The notes under the pieces: generated by a model
Told to the model about the DNA's origin: nothing
What the model saw: only the letters and a program-made list of their open reading frames with translations
Database searches by the model: none
Translations under genes and position numbers: made by a program
Shown here: one piece after another, positions 37,384-47,270 of the stretch
Layout of the letters: every line of letters begins with the position of its first letter
Numbering within the stretch: the stretch's first letter is position 1
From: Variovorax sp. RA8
GTDB taxonomy: Bacteria > Pseudomonadota > Gammaproteobacteria > Burkholderiales > Burkholderiaceae_C
Length of the DNA stretch: 64,000 nt
Assembly: GCF_901827175.1 (NCBI RefSeq)
Contig: NZ_LR594662.1
Location: forward strand, 1,054,001-1,118,000
Reading direction: 5' to 3'

Positions 37384-38397
37384 ATGCCCACCATGACCAT
37401 GATCCAGGCCCTGCGCTCCGCCATGGACCTGATGCTCGAACGAGACGACAACGTCGTGATCTACGGCCAGGACGTGGGCTACTTCGGCGGCGTGTTCCGC
37501 GTCACCGAGGGCCTGCAGGCCAAGTACGGCCGCTCGCGCGTGTTCGACGCGCCGATCTCCGAGGGCGGCATCGTCGGCTCGGCCATCGGCATGGGCGCCT
37601 ACGGGCTGCGGCCGGTGGTGGAGGTGCAGTTCGCCGATTACTTCTACCCGGCCTACGACCAGATCGTGTCGGAGGCCGCGCGGCTGCGCTACCGCTCGGC
37701 CGGCGACTTCTTCGCGCCCATCACCATCCGCATGCCCTGCGGCGGAGGCATCTACGGTGGGCAGACGCACAGCCAGAGCCCCGAGGTCCTGTTCACCCAT
37801 GTGTGCGGGCTGCGCACGGTGATGCCCTCCAACCCACGCGATGCCAAGGGCCTGCTGATCGCCTCGATCGAGAACGACGACCCGGTCATCTTCCTGGAGC
37901 CCAAGCGCCTGTACAACGGCCCCTTCGACGGCCACCACGACCAGCCGCTGGTGCCCTGGTCCCAGCATCCGCTGGGCGAGGTGCCGGAGGGCTACTACAC
38001 GGTGCCGCTGGAATCGGCCGCGGTGTTCCGGCCCGGCAGCGCGCTCACGGCCCTGACCTACGGCACGATGGTCTTCGTCTGCGAGGCCGCCGCGCGCGAG
38101 ACCGGCATCGACGCCGAGATCATCGACCTGCGCAGCCTCTGGCCGCTGGACCTGCCCACGCTCGTCGCCTCGGTGAAGAAGACCGGCCGCTGCGTGATCG
38201 TGCACGAGGCCACGCGTACCAGCGGATTCGGCGCCGAGCTGACGGCGCTGGTGCAGGAGCACTGCTTCTACCACCTCGAGGCGCCGATCGAGCGCGTGGC
38301 CGGGTGGGACACGCCCTACCCGCATGCGCAGGAGTGGGCGTACTTCCCCGGACCGGCGCGCGTCGGCGCCGCCTTCCGGCGCGTGATGGAGGACTGA
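37384..38397 (+). CDS. bkdA2: Branched-chain 2-oxoacid dehydrogenase E1 beta subunit
   Basis: A 337-aa E1 beta subunit (MTMIQALRSAMDLMLERDDNVVIYGQDVGYFGGVFRVTEGL). It shows the beta-subunit motifs FDAPISEGGIVGSAIGMGAYG, RSAGDFFAPITIRMPCGGGI and IIDLRSLWPLDLPTLVASV. It completes the TPP active site with BkdA1. It lies 109 bp after bkdA1 and 4 bp before the E2 gene. Confidence 0.95.
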   Translation: MPTMTMIQALRSAMDLMLERDDNVVIYGQDVGYFGGVFRVTEGLQAKYGRSRVFDAPISEGGIVGSAIGMGAYGLRPVVEVQFADYFYPAYDQIVSEAARLRYRSAGDFFAPITIRMPCGGGIYGGQTHSQSPEVLFTHVCGLRTVMPSNPRDAKGLLIASIENDDPVIFLEPKRLYNGPFDGHHDQPLVPWSQHPLGEVPEGYYTVPLESAAVFRPGSALTALTYGTMVFVCEAAARETGIDAEIIDLRSLWPLDLPTLVASVKKTGRCVIVHEATRTSGFGAELTALVQEHCFYHLEAPIERVAGWDTPYPHAQEWAYFPGPARVGAAFRRVMED

Positions 38398-38401
38398 GCG
38401 A

Positions 38402-39688
38402 ATGGGCGAACTCGCGATCAAGGTGCCGGACATCGGCGAGGGCATTGCCGAGGTGGAACTGGTCGCCTGGTGGGTCCAGCCCGGCGAGACAGTGGCCGAA
38501 GACCAGGTGCTGGCGGATGTGATGACCGACAAGGCCACCGTCGAGATTCCATCGCCGGTGGCAGGCAAGGTGATCGCGCTGGGCGGCACGGTGGGGCAGC
38601 TGATCGCGGTGGGTGCGGAGCTGATACGCATCGAGGTGGCGGGGGGCGGCCATGCCGAGGTGGCCGCCACGCAGACGCAGGAGCCCACCCTGGGGCCGGC
38701 ACCTCCGCCTGCACCTGCGCCCGCACCCGCGCCCGCGGCCCTCAAGCCGGTGCCGGCACGCGCGTCCCCGCCCGCGCAGGCGCACTCGGAAGCCGGCGAG
38801 CGGCCCATTGCCTCGCCCGCGGTGCGCCGCCGGGCATGGGACCTCGGCATCGACCTGCGGCAGATCACCGCCAGCGGCACGGCCGGCCGCATCGTGCAGG
38901 CCGACCTCGACGCCTGGCTGGCCCGTCATCCCGGTGCCCAGCGCGCGCCGCAGCAGCCTGCGCAGGCGCCGAGCGGCGTGGAACGCCACGACGAAGAGGC
39001 TGTGCAGATCACTGGCGTGCGCCGCCGCATCGCGCAGCGCACCCAGGAATCGGCGCGCCGCATCCCGCACTTCACCTACGTCGAGGAGATCGATGTCGGC
39101 GAGATCGAGCGCCTGCGTGCGGTGCTGAACGACCGTCGGGATGGCGAGCGAGCGCACCTGACGCTGCTGCCGCTGCTGGTGCGCGCCGTGGTGCTGGCGG
39201 TGCAGCACCATCCGCAAGTCAATGCCCGCTTCGACGACGAGGCCGGCGTGCTCACGCGCCATGGCGCGGTGCACGTGGGCATCGCAACCCAGACCGAGGC
39301 CGGCCTGATGGTGCCGGTGCTGCGCCATGCCGAGGCGCGCGATGTGTGGTCGAGCGCGGCCGAGATCGCGCGCCTGGCCGCCGCCGCGCGGGCCGGCCAT
39401 GCCACGCGCGACGAACTGAGCGGCTCCACGATCACCATCACCAGCCTGGGCGCGCTCGGCGGCATCGCCTCCACGCCGATCATCAACCAGCCCGAGGTGG
39501 CGATCGTGGGTGTGAACCGCATCGTGCAGCGGCCCGTCGTGCGAGATGGCGCGATGCTGCCGCGCAGCATGATGAACCTGTCCTGCTCCTTCGACCACCG
39601 CGTCATCGACGGCCAGCTCGCGGCCGAGTTCGTGCAGGCAGTGCGGGCGGCGCTCGAGTCCCCGGCCCTGCTTTTCATCGACCACTGA
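38402..39688 (+). CDS. bkdB: Branched-chain 2-oxoacid dehydrogenase E2 (dihydrolipoyl acyltransferase)
   Basis: A 428-aa E2 core protein. One lipoyl domain (about 1-80) has the lipoylated lysine in DVMTDKATVEIPSP near residue 43. A proline/alanine-rich linker leads to the peripheral subunit-binding domain (ASPAVRRRAWDLGIDLRQI). The C-terminal acyltransferase domain has the catalytic SCSFDHRVIDGQLAAEF. It transfers the acyl group to CoA. No dihydrolipoyl dehydrogenase (E3) gene follows, so E3 must be supplied from elsewhere. Confidence 0.95.
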   Translation: MGELAIKVPDIGEGIAEVELVAWWVQPGETVAEDQVLADVMTDKATVEIPSPVAGKVIALGGTVGQLIAVGAELIRIEVAGGGHAEVAATQTQEPTLGPAPPPAPAPAPAPAALKPVPARASPPAQAHSEAGERPIASPAVRRRAWDLGIDLRQITASGTAGRIVQADLDAWLARHPGAQRAPQQPAQAPSGVERHDEEAVQITGVRRRIAQRTQESARRIPHFTYVEEIDVGEIERLRAVLNDRRDGERAHLTLLPLLVRAVVLAVQHHPQVNARFDDEAGVLTRHGAVHVGIATQTEAGLMVPVLRHAEARDVWSSAAEIARLAAAARAGHATRDELSGSTITITSLGALGGIASTPIINQPEVAIVGVNRIVQRPVVRDGAMLPRSMMNLSCSFDHRVIDGQLAAEFVQAVRAALESPALLFIDH

Positions 39689-39751
39689 GCCGGCGGCGCG
39701 AGGGTTTGCGAGCGTATGACATCGCTGCGGCCCACTCCTAGAATCCGCCGC

Positions 39752-41176
39752 ATGGGGTCCGCCAGAACATGGTTGATGGGACTGGTCCTCCTGGCCTGTT
39801 CGGCAGCGGCGGCCAGCGCCGAAGCCGTGTCTCCCGCGCCGCCGCCCGCGACGCCCGCGCCCCGCCTCGTGGTCCTGATGCAGATCGACGGCGCCATCGG
39901 ACCGGCCTCCGCCGACTATCTGCGCCGCGGCCTCGCGCTCGCCGCCGCCAAGGACGCGAAGCTCGCAGTGCTGCAGCTCGACACCCCCGGCGGGCTCGAC
40001 GCCTCGATGCGCAGCATCGTCAAGGATATCCTCGCCTCCCGCGTGCCGGTCGCGACCTTCGTCGCGCCCAGCGGTGCGCGGGCCGCCAGTGCCGGCACCT
40101 ACATCCTCTATGCGAGCCACATCGCGGCGATGGCGCCGGCCTCCAATCTCGGCGCCGCGACGCCGGTGGCGATCGGCATGCCGACGCCGGGCCGGCCGGA
40201 TTCGAAGCCCGGCGACCAGGGTGACAAGAGCGACAAGGGCGGCAAGAACGGGAAGGCCGCCGAGCCCGCGGCCGATGCGATGACGGCCAAGCGCCTGTCC
40301 GATGCCTCGGCCTACATCCGCAGCCTCGCGCAGCTGCGCCATCGCAACGCCGAATGGGCCGAGCAGGCTGTGCGCGAGTCGGTCAGCCTGTCCGCGAAGG
40401 AGGCCCGGGAGAAGCGGGTGGTCGACTACGTCGCGCAGGACGTGGCCGACCTGCTGATGCAGGTCAACGGGCGCGACGTGGAGATGGAGCGCGGCACCGT
40501 GCGCCTTGCCACGCAACGCGCGCAGCTGCTGGTGTTCGAGCCCGACTGGCGCAGCCGGCTGCTGTCGGTGATCACCGAGCCCAGCCTGGCGCTGATCCTG
40601 CTGATGATCGGCATCTACGGCCTGCTGTTCGAGTTCTCCAGCCCCGGCTTCGTGCTGCCAGGCGTGGTGGGCGCGATCTGCCTGACGCTGGCGCTCTTCG
40701 GCCTGCAGATGCTGCCGGTCAACTACGCCGGCCTCGCGCTGATCCTGCTGGGCGTGGCCTTCCTGGTCGCCGAGGCGTTCCTGCCCAGCTTCGGCGTGCT
40801 GGGGCTGGGGGGCATCGCGGCCTTTGCCTTCGGCGCGGTGCTGCTGATCGACAACGACGTGCCGGGCTTCGGCGTGCCGCTGTGGGTGATCGCGCTGAGC
40901 AGCGCCGTCTCGGCGCTCTTCATCATCGTGGTCGCGGGCATGGCGGCCAGGGCGAAGCGGCGCCCGGTGGTCAGCGGCGTCACGACCCTGGTGGGCACCA
41001 CGGGCGAGCTGGTCGAGTTCGCCGACGGCGAAGGCTGGGCGCACATCCAGGGCGACTACTGGCGCGTGACCGGCGCGGGCGACCTGTACGCGGGCCGGCG
41101 GGTCCGCGTCAGCGGTGTGCAGGGCAGTGCGCTGCGGGTGGCGCCTGAAGGCCAGGAGTCGGCCGCGAAGGTCTGA
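39752..41176 (+). CDS. NfeD-family membrane-bound ClpP-class serine protease
   Basis: A 474-aa long-form NfeD. Signal/anchor [20 protein letters not shown] is followed by a ClpP/SppA-like protease domain: [18 protein letters not shown], then the catalytic Ser in [13 protein letters not shown] near residue 112, and a later Lys region [17 protein letters not shown]. Four or more membrane segments (about 265-400) and a C-terminal OB-fold NfeD domain (GTTGELVEF...GDYWRV) complete it. An alternative upstream ATG lies at 39716. It is 2 bp from the slipin gene, the classic NfeD-stomatin pair acting in membrane quality control. Confidence 0.92.
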   Translation: MGSARTWLMGLVLLACSAAAASAEAVSPAPPPATPAPRLVVLMQIDGAIGPASADYLRRGLALAAAKDAKLAVLQLDTPGGLDASMRSIVKDILASRVPVATFVAPSGARAASAGTYILYASHIAAMAPASNLGAATPVAIGMPTPGRPDSKPGDQGDKSDKGGKNGKAAEPAADAMTAKRLSDASAYIRSLAQLRHRNAEWAEQAVRESVSLSAKEAREKRVVDYVAQDVADLLMQVNGRDVEMERGTVRLATQRAQLLVFEPDWRSRLLSVITEPSLALILLMIGIYGLLFEFSSPGFVLPGVVGAICLTLALFGLQMLPVNYAGLALILLGVAFLVAEAFLPSFGVLGLGGIAAFAFGAVLLIDNDVPGFGVPLWVIALSSAVSALFIIVVAGMAARAKRRPVVSGVTTLVGTTGELVEFADGEGWAHIQGDYWRVTGAGDLYAGRRVRVSGVQGSALRVAPEGQESAAKV

Positions 41177-41178
41177 GC

Positions 41179-41955
41179 ATGTTCTTCAACTTCAGCTCTG
41201 CGCTTGCTGTCCTCGTCGTGGTGTTCGCGGTGCTGCTCATCGTCGCCTCGCTGCGCATCCTGCGCGAATACGAGCGCGGCGTGGTGTTCCAGCTCGGCCG
41301 CTTCTGGAAGGTCAAGGGCCCCGGGCTGGTGATCCTGATTCCGGGCATCCAGCAGATGGTGCGCGTGGGCTTGCGCGTGATGGTGCTGGACATCCCGAGC
41401 CAGGACGTGATCACGCGCGACAACGTCTCGGTGAAGGTGAACGCGGTGCTCTACTTCCGCGTGGTCGATGCGGAGAAGGCGATCATCCAGGTCGAGAAGT
41501 ATTTCGAGGCGACCAGCCAGCTGGCGCAGACCACGCTGCGCGCGGTGCTGGGCAAGCACGAGCTCGACGACCTGCTGGCCGAGCGCGAGCGCCTCAACCT
41601 CGACATCCAGAAAACGCTGGAGTCGCAGACCGACGCCTGGGGCATCAAGGTAACCAACGTCGAGATCAAGCACGTGGACCTCAACGACAACATGGTGCGC
41701 GCGATCGCGCGCCAGGCCGAGGCCGAGCGCGAGCGCAGGGCCAAGGTGATCCATGCGGAAGGCGAGCTGCAGGCCTCGGTCAAACTGGCGGAGGCAGCCG
41801 AGATCCTGGCGCGCTCGCCGCAGGCGCTGCAGCTGCGCTACCTGGAGACCTTGACGGTGATCGCGGCGGACAAGAACTCGACCATCATCTTCCCGTTGCC
41901 GCTGGATATCGTGGGGCCGCTGTTGCAGTGGCTGCAGAAGAAGCCGGCGGGTTGA
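41179..41955 (+). CDS. Slipin (stomatin/SPFH-domain protein)
   Basis: A 258-aa stomatin homologue. An N-terminal membrane hairpin ([20 protein letters not shown]) is followed by the SPFH/Band-7 domain ([45 protein letters not shown]) and a coiled-coil ([20 protein letters not shown]). It partners with the adjacent NfeD protease, which in archaeal homologues cleaves slipin. Spacing of 2 bp implies co-translation. Confidence 0.95.
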   Translation: MFFNFSSALAVLVVVFAVLLIVASLRILREYERGVVFQLGRFWKVKGPGLVILIPGIQQMVRVGLRVMVLDIPSQDVITRDNVSVKVNAVLYFRVVDAEKAIIQVEKYFEATSQLAQTTLRAVLGKHELDDLLAERERLNLDIQKTLESQTDAWGIKVTNVEIKHVDLNDNMVRAIARQAEAERERRAKVIHAEGELQASVKLAEAAEILARSPQALQLRYLETLTVIAADKNSTIIFPLPLDIVGPLLQWLQKKPAG

Positions 41956-42041
41956 TCGAAGGGCTCGGGCGTATGCCGGGCGAGCGGCACCTGCGCGTGG
42001 CAAGATGCCCCGTCCTGCTTCTCATCGCCTTTGGCCCCCGC

Positions 42042-43019
42042 ATGCTCATCAACTGCGTCGTCTACGAGAACGGCACCAAGCTGGCCGACATTCCCGTTTC
42101 GGAGATCAGCGAATACGCCTCGCTGCCCGGCTGCTTCGTCTGGGTCGCGCTGCGCGACCCATCGCCGCAGGAGCTGGCGGAGGTGCAGGAGGAGTTCGGT
42201 CTGCACCCGCTGGCGGTGGAGGATGCGCAGCACGGCCATCAGCGGCCCAAGGTCGAGGAGTACGCGGACTCGCTGTTCGTCGTGATGCACCTGATGGAGC
42301 CGGACCAGGCCGAGCCCCCCGCAGAGGTCTCCGTGGGCGAGCTCGATGTCTTCGTCGGACGCAACTACGTGGTCTCGGTGCGCAACCGCAGCGACCACGG
42401 CTTCGTCGAGGTGCGCGAGCGCTGCGAGCGCGAGCCCGAGCTGCTGCGCAACGGACCGGGCTTCGTGCTCTACGCGCTGATGGACGCGGTGGTCGACCGC
42501 TACTTCCCCGTCATCGAGGCCTTCGAGGTCGAGCTCGAGGCCATCGAGCAGCGAATCTTCACCAAGGGCTCGGCGCGCGAGAACATCAAGCAGCTCTACG
42601 AGCTCAAGCAGCGCGTCACGCTGCTCAAGCACGCCGTCGCGCCGCTGCTCGAGGGCACCAGCAAGTTGCACGGGGGACGCGTGCCGCAGATCTGCGTCGG
42701 CACGCAGGAGTACTTCCGCGACGTGGTGGACCACCTGGGCCGCATCAACAGCTCCATCGATGCCATCCGCGAGACCATCGGCACCGCGATCCACGTCAAC
42801 CTCTCGATGGTCACCATCGAGGACAACGAGGTCACCAAGCGCTTTGCCGCCTGGGCGGCGATCTTTGCCGTTTGCACCGCTTTCGCCGGCATCTGGGGCA
42901 TGAACTTCGAGCACATGCCGGAGCTGAAGTGGCGCTACGGCTACTGGGCCGCGCTGAGCCTCATCGCGAGCCTCTGCGGCATCCTGTACTACCGCTTCCG
43001 GCGCGCGGGCTGGGTCTAG
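42042..43019 (+). CDS. corA: Magnesium/cobalt transporter CorA
   Basis: A 325-aa CorA-type divalent cation channel. A long cytoplasmic domain with a stalk helix precedes two C-terminal membrane helices (FAAWAAIFAVCTAFAGIWGMNF and YWAALSLIASLCGILYYRF). The pore signature GMN occurs at about residue 285 and the positively charged tail RFRRAGWV follows. The start MLINCVVYENGTKLADI is the ATG at 42042; 86 bp separate it from slipin. Confidence 0.94.
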   Translation: MLINCVVYENGTKLADIPVSEISEYASLPGCFVWVALRDPSPQELAEVQEEFGLHPLAVEDAQHGHQRPKVEEYADSLFVVMHLMEPDQAEPPAEVSVGELDVFVGRNYVVSVRNRSDHGFVEVRERCEREPELLRNGPGFVLYALMDAVVDRYFPVIEAFEVELEAIEQRIFTKGSARENIKQLYELKQRVTLLKHAVAPLLEGTSKLHGGRVPQICVGTQEYFRDVVDHLGRINSSIDAIRETIGTAIHVNLSMVTIEDNEVTKRFAAWAAIFAVCTAFAGIWGMNFEHMPELKWRYGYWAALSLIASLCGILYYRFRRAGWV

Positions 43020-43024
43020 TTGCC

Positions 43025-44242
43025 ATGTCTCGTGCCGCTCCTTCCCCGCTGCTGCTTCGCGATGTGCGCCCGCTCGGGGCCGCCGCCGTCGACCTGCTGG
43101 TGCGGGAAGGCCGTATCGCCGCCATCGGCCCTGCGCTCGAAGCCGAGGCGGGTTGCGTGGCGGAGGAGGGCGGTGGCGCACTGCTGCTGCCCGGCCTGGT
43201 CGAGGGGCATACCCACCTGGACAAGACGCTGTGGGGGTTGGAGTGGTACCGCAACGAGGTCGGCCCGCGCCTCATCGACCGCATCGACAACGAGCGTGCC
43301 TTCCGCCGGGCCAGCGGCCACGACGCGGCGGCGCAGTCGCTGGAACTGGCCAAAGCCTTCCTGGCGCTGGGCACGACGCGGCTGCGCACCCATGTGGACG
43401 TCGACACCGAGGCCGGCCTGCGCCATCTCGAAGGGGTGCTGCGCACCCGCGACGCGATGAAGGACGTGCAGCAGATCCAGATCGTGGCCTTCCCGCAGTC
43501 CGGCCTGCTGGGCCGCCCCGGCACGGCCGAGCTGCTGGGCCAGGCCCTGGCGCAGGGTGCCGACGTGCTGGGCGGCCTCGACCCCTGTGCGATCGACGGC
43601 GACCCGGTGCGTTCGCTGGACACGCTGTTCGAGATCGCGCAGCGCCACGGCCGGCCACTCGACATCCACCTGCACGAGCCCGGCGCGATGGGCGCCTTTT
43701 CGCTGGCGCTGATTCTCGAGCGCACGGCCGCGCTGGGCCTGCAGGGCCAAGTCGCGGTCAGCCACGGCTTCTGCCTGGGCGACCTGCCCGAGCGCGAGTG
43801 CGAGGCGCTGCTGGCGCGCATGGCGAAGCTGGGCGTGGTGCTGATCACCAGCGCGCCGGCCGCGCGCGCCGTGCCGCCGCTGCTGGCCTGCCGCCGCGCC
43901 GGCGTGACGGTGCTGGCCGGCAACGACGGCATCCGCGATACCTGGACGCCCTACGGCACGCCCGACATGCTCGAGCGTGCAATGCTGATCGGCCTGCGCT
44001 ACAACCTGCGTCGCGACGACGAGCTGGCGATCGCGCTCGACTGCGTGACTGGGGCGGGCGCGCGCGGCTGCGGCTTCGAGGCTTACGGCCTGGCGCCCGG
44101 CTGCCGCGCCGACCTGGTGCTGGTCGAGGCGCAGACCATCGCGCACGCGGTGGTGGCGCGGCCGCCGCGGCGGCTGGTGGTGTCGGGCGGGCGCATCGTG
44201 GCGCGCGGCGGGGCGCTGCTGGCCGAAGCGGTGCTGCCGTGA
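43025..44242 (+). CDS. Cytosine deaminase-like amidohydrolase
   Basis: A 405-aa metal-dependent amidohydrolase. Metal ligands appear in EGHTHLDKTLWG near residue 60, DIHLHEPGAMG, VSHGFCLGDL and LAGNDGIRDTWTPYGTPDML, in the pattern of the CodA/cytosine deaminase group. A C-terminal beta-sandwich piece closes the chain (GCRADLVLVEAQTIAHAVV). The gene follows corA by 5 bp, with no obvious pathway link. It likely deaminates or hydrolyses a heterocycle; the substrate is unknown. Confidence 0.87.
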   Translation: MSRAAPSPLLLRDVRPLGAAAVDLLVREGRIAAIGPALEAEAGCVAEEGGGALLLPGLVEGHTHLDKTLWGLEWYRNEVGPRLIDRIDNERAFRRASGHDAAAQSLELAKAFLALGTTRLRTHVDVDTEAGLRHLEGVLRTRDAMKDVQQIQIVAFPQSGLLGRPGTAELLGQALAQGADVLGGLDPCAIDGDPVRSLDTLFEIAQRHGRPLDIHLHEPGAMGAFSLALILERTAALGLQGQVAVSHGFCLGDLPERECEALLARMAKLGVVLITSAPAARAVPPLLACRRAGVTVLAGNDGIRDTWTPYGTPDMLERAMLIGLRYNLRRDDELAIALDCVTGAGARGCGFEAYGLAPGCRADLVLVEAQTIAHAVVARPPRRLVVSGGRIVARGGALLAEAVLP

Positions 44243-44355
44243 GGCGCCTGCCATTCTCCAGACGCAGCGCGCGCCGGAGCAGGAGGCGTCCTCCTACATG
44301 GCTGCGCGCCAGAGCACGCCCATACTTCGGGGCCCTCTTTTTGCGGAAGCATCGA

Positions 44356-45048
44356 TTGAAAGTGAAAGCCTCGCCTGGAGCCAGCAGCTGGATCGTCGCA
44401 GGGGTGCGGCACGAACTGCTCACGCGCGCCCTGCCGGCGCTTCGCCACGACATGGCGGCGCCGCTGTCGGTGATTCGCATGAGCCTGCTGCTTCTTCGAC
44501 ATCGCGCCGCCGCCGCGACGGCCGAAGAAGGCGGCCGGGAGCAAGCACTCCAATCGATCTCCGAGCAGGTAGGCGCCCTGGCCGACGGCGTCCGCTCGCT
44601 GCGCGACTGGGAGCTGGCCGCGAGCGACGAGGGCATCACGCGCAGCGCGCTGGTGCAGCGCTGCACGTCCCTGATGCGCGCAGCCTACGAGCTCCATGGC
44701 ATCCGGCTGCACGTGGACGAGGACCTGGCCGCCGGCACGCCGGACGAACCGCGCTTTCCGGAGGGCGCGGCCCTGCGCTACATGGTGCTGGGCGCGCTGG
44801 GCTACCTGCATGACAACTCCCAGCGGCTCGGCGCGATTCGCGTGGAGCCCGACGGACCCGAGGGCCTGCGCTTCATCGCCAGCCCTGGCGATTCCGTCTC
44901 CGCCGATCCCACTCCGATGGCGGGTGCACTGCGCGCGCCGCGCAAGCTGGCCATCGACGCCGTGGCGTTCCAGGCGCTGGCCGACGGCCTGGGCTATCCG
45001 GTCACCGTCGACGGCACGACGGTACGGCTCTCGCTGAAGCCGCGCTGA
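44356..45048 (+). CDS. Degenerate histidine-kinase-like protein (ChpT-like layout)
   Basis: A 230-aa soluble protein. An H-box-like helix, ALPALRHDMAAPLSVIRMSL, sits near residue 30, followed by a second helix, resembling a DHp dimerisation domain. The C-terminal part (about 120-230) looks like a Bergerat fold but lacks recognisable N, G1 and G2 ATP-binding boxes. This layout recalls the ChpT phosphotransferases. The start is uncertain: a TTG at 44356 has a GGAAG site 6 bp upstream, and a GTG lies at 44362. No response regulator is adjacent. Confidence 0.55.
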   Translation: MKVKASPGASSWIVAGVRHELLTRALPALRHDMAAPLSVIRMSLLLLRHRAAAATAEEGGREQALQSISEQVGALADGVRSLRDWELAASDEGITRSALVQRCTSLMRAAYELHGIRLHVDEDLAAGTPDEPRFPEGAALRYMVLGALGYLHDNSQRLGAIRVEPDGPEGLRFIASPGDSVSADPTPMAGALRAPRKLAIDAVAFQALADGLGYPVTVDGTTVRLSLKPR

Positions 45049-45154
45049 CGCGGCCTGGCCGGCCCGCGGCCGGTGAAGCATTTGGTTGTCTTGCGTCGCG
45101 GCAAAGGCTCGCGTAACTTCCAGTTACCGACATTTGCAACACCCAGAGCCTTTC

Positions 45155-46177
45155 ATGATCACCAAACGCCGCCTGCTACAAGGCTTGGCCGCTTCCCTGT
45201 GCGGCACCGCCGCCTGGGCTCAGCAGACTCTTTCGCCGGCGGTGCCGCGGGCTTCCCGGGCCGGTGCAGCGCAGGGGAGCTGGCCTGCCCAGCCGGTCCG
45301 CATCCTGGTCGGTTTTCCTGCCGGCGCCTCGCCCGACCTGGCGGCACGGGCAATTGCCGAGCCGCTCGCCAGGCTGCTCGGCCAGCCCGTCATCGTCGAA
45401 AACAAGCCCGGCGCCAGTGGCAACGTGGCCGCCGACCTGGTGGCGAAGGCGCAGGACGACCACACCATCGGCGCCCTGATCAACGGCAATCTCACGATCG
45501 CCAAGCTGCTCAATCCGGCCACGCCCTTCGACCCCGAAAAGGACTTCGCGCCCGTCGGCCTGATCGGCACCGCCCCGCTGGTGCTGGCGGTCTCCGGCGA
45601 CGCGGCGGGCAAGACGCCGACCGAGCTGCTGCTGTGGGCGCGCAACCTGGGCGACAAGGGCAGGTACGGCACCCCCGGCGTCGGCACTGTGGGCCATCTG
45701 GGCATGGAGCTCTTGAAGACCCGCACCAGCATCGCGCCGCAGCACGTGCCCTTCAACGGCAACCCGCAGGTGATCGAGGCCATGCTCGCCGGCAGGATCC
45801 AGCTGGCGTTGCTGCCGCCCGGGCTCGCCAAGCCGCATGTGGCCTCGGGCAAGTTCAAGGCCATCGGCGTCACTTCGCCGCTGCGCAGCCCGCTCTTCGC
45901 GGAGTTGCCCACCCTGCGCGAGGCCGAGGTGCGTGGCGCCGACCTGGAGATCTGGACGGCACTGGCGGCCCCGGCCGGGATGGCCAAGGCGGCCGTGGCG
46001 CGGCTCAATGCGGCGCTGGGCGAGGCGCTGCGCGCTCCCGAAATCCAGGCGAAGTTGCTGAAGGCAGGCTGGCAGGGCGAGGCGGGTACGCCGCAGGCGC
46101 TGGCCCACCGCATGCGCAGCGACACCTCGCAGCTGGGCGGCGTGATCCTGATGCGCGGTATCCGGGCAGAGGGATAG
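45155..46177 (+). CDS. Bug-family TTT substrate-binding protein
   Basis: A 340-aa periplasmic binding protein starting MITKRRLLQGLAASLCGTAA with a signal peptide ending near AWAQ. A longer than usual linker precedes the Bug core PVRILVGFPAGASPDLAARA, ENKPGASGNVAADLVAKAQ and QHVPFNGNPQVIEAMLAGR. It is the first of three Bug genes in the 45-50 kb cluster, 125 bp upstream of the next one. Confidence 0.9.
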   Translation: MITKRRLLQGLAASLCGTAAWAQQTLSPAVPRASRAGAAQGSWPAQPVRILVGFPAGASPDLAARAIAEPLARLLGQPVIVENKPGASGNVAADLVAKAQDDHTIGALINGNLTIAKLLNPATPFDPEKDFAPVGLIGTAPLVLAVSGDAAGKTPTELLLWARNLGDKGRYGTPGVGTVGHLGMELLKTRTSIAPQHVPFNGNPQVIEAMLAGRIQLALLPPGLAKPHVASGKFKAIGVTSPLRSPLFAELPTLREAEVRGADLEIWTALAAPAGMAKAAVARLNAALGEALRAPEIQAKLLKAGWQGEAGTPQALAHRMRSDTSQLGGVILMRGIRAEG

Positions 46178-46302
46178 CGCTCCCGGCGCGGCGGGGCCGC
46201 AGTCATAACCGGTGCTTATGCAAAAGCAACCGGAAAGGGTGTTCTGTTTGAAATGACGCGTGCCGATACTTCCGGCACACGCACATTCCAGGAGACATCG
46301 CC

Positions 46303-47268
46303 ATGCACCCCTCCCGTCGCCTCGCCTTGCTGGCCGGGCTTGCCGCTCTTCTTGCCGCCACCGGCGCGGCCGCACAGGGCTGGCCCACCAAGCCGATCCG
46401 CCTGGTCGTGCCCTTCGCGGCAGGCGGTGCAAACGACCTGATGGCGCGGGCTGCGGCCGACGGCGCCTCCAAGGCCCTGGGCCAGCCCATCGTCGTCGAC
46501 AACAAGCCGGGCGCCGGCGCCACGCTGGGCGCAGACATCGTCGCCAAGAGCGCGCCCGACGGCTACACCTTCCTGGTGAGCGCGGCCGGCGTGATCTCGA
46601 ACAGCATGATCAAGAAGAACATGCCCTACAAGGACAGCGACCTGGTGCCGGTGGGCATGATCGGCCTCGCACCCTCGGTGATCCTGGTGCCGGCCGATGC
46701 GCCCTACAAGGATCTGAAGGAATTCATTGCCGCCTCCAAGGCGGGGCCCGGCTTCCATTGGGCGACCGCCGGCACAGGCAGCACGCCGCATTTCGTCGAA
46801 GGCATGCTGGAAACGAAGTACGGCGCCAAGCTGGACCTGGTGCCCTACAAGAGCGGGTCGGAGTCGATCACGGCGGTGCTCGGCAAGCAGGTCGAGGCCA
46901 CATCGGAGGCCAGCATCGTCGCGCTGCCTTACCTCAGGAGCGGCAAGCTGAAGGCGCTGGCCAACACCTGGACCACGCGCATCTCGGCCTACCCGCAGCT
47001 GGCCACGGCCGCAGAGCAGGGCTTCCCCGACGTGCGCATCGCGCACTGGGCCGGCGTGCATGCGCCGCACGGCACGCCCGAAGCGGTGCTCGACAAGATG
47101 AGCGCAGCCATCGACGCGGCCATGAAGACGCCGGCCATCGCCGAGAAGCTCAAGGGCATGGGCATCGAGCCCATCGGCGGCACGCGCGCTTCCTTCGTGC
47201 AGTTCGTCGATGCCGAGCGCGCCCGTCTGGGCGCGGTGGTCAAGGCTACCGGCATGAAGGACGAATGA
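46303..47268 (+). CDS. Bug-family TTT substrate-binding protein
   Basis: A 321-aa periplasmic binding protein: signal peptide MHPSRRLALLAGLAALLAAT to GAAAQG, then IRLVVPFAAGGANDLMARA, DNKPGAGATLGADIVAKSAP and LVPYKSGSESITAVLGKQV. It overlaps or abuts the PEP-mutase-family gene, so the two are probably co-translated and share a substrate such as a branched dicarboxylate (inference). Confidence 0.92.
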   Translation: MHPSRRLALLAGLAALLAATGAAAQGWPTKPIRLVVPFAAGGANDLMARAAADGASKALGQPIVVDNKPGAGATLGADIVAKSAPDGYTFLVSAAGVISNSMIKKNMPYKDSDLVPVGMIGLAPSVILVPADAPYKDLKEFIAASKAGPGFHWATAGTGSTPHFVEGMLETKYGAKLDLVPYKSGSESITAVLGKQVEATSEASIVALPYLRSGKLKALANTWTTRISAYPQLATAAEQGFPDVRIAHWAGVHAPHGTPEAVLDKMSAAIDAAMKTPAIAEKLKGMGIEPIGGTRASFVQFVDAERARLGAVVKATGMKDE

Positions 47269-47270
47269 AC

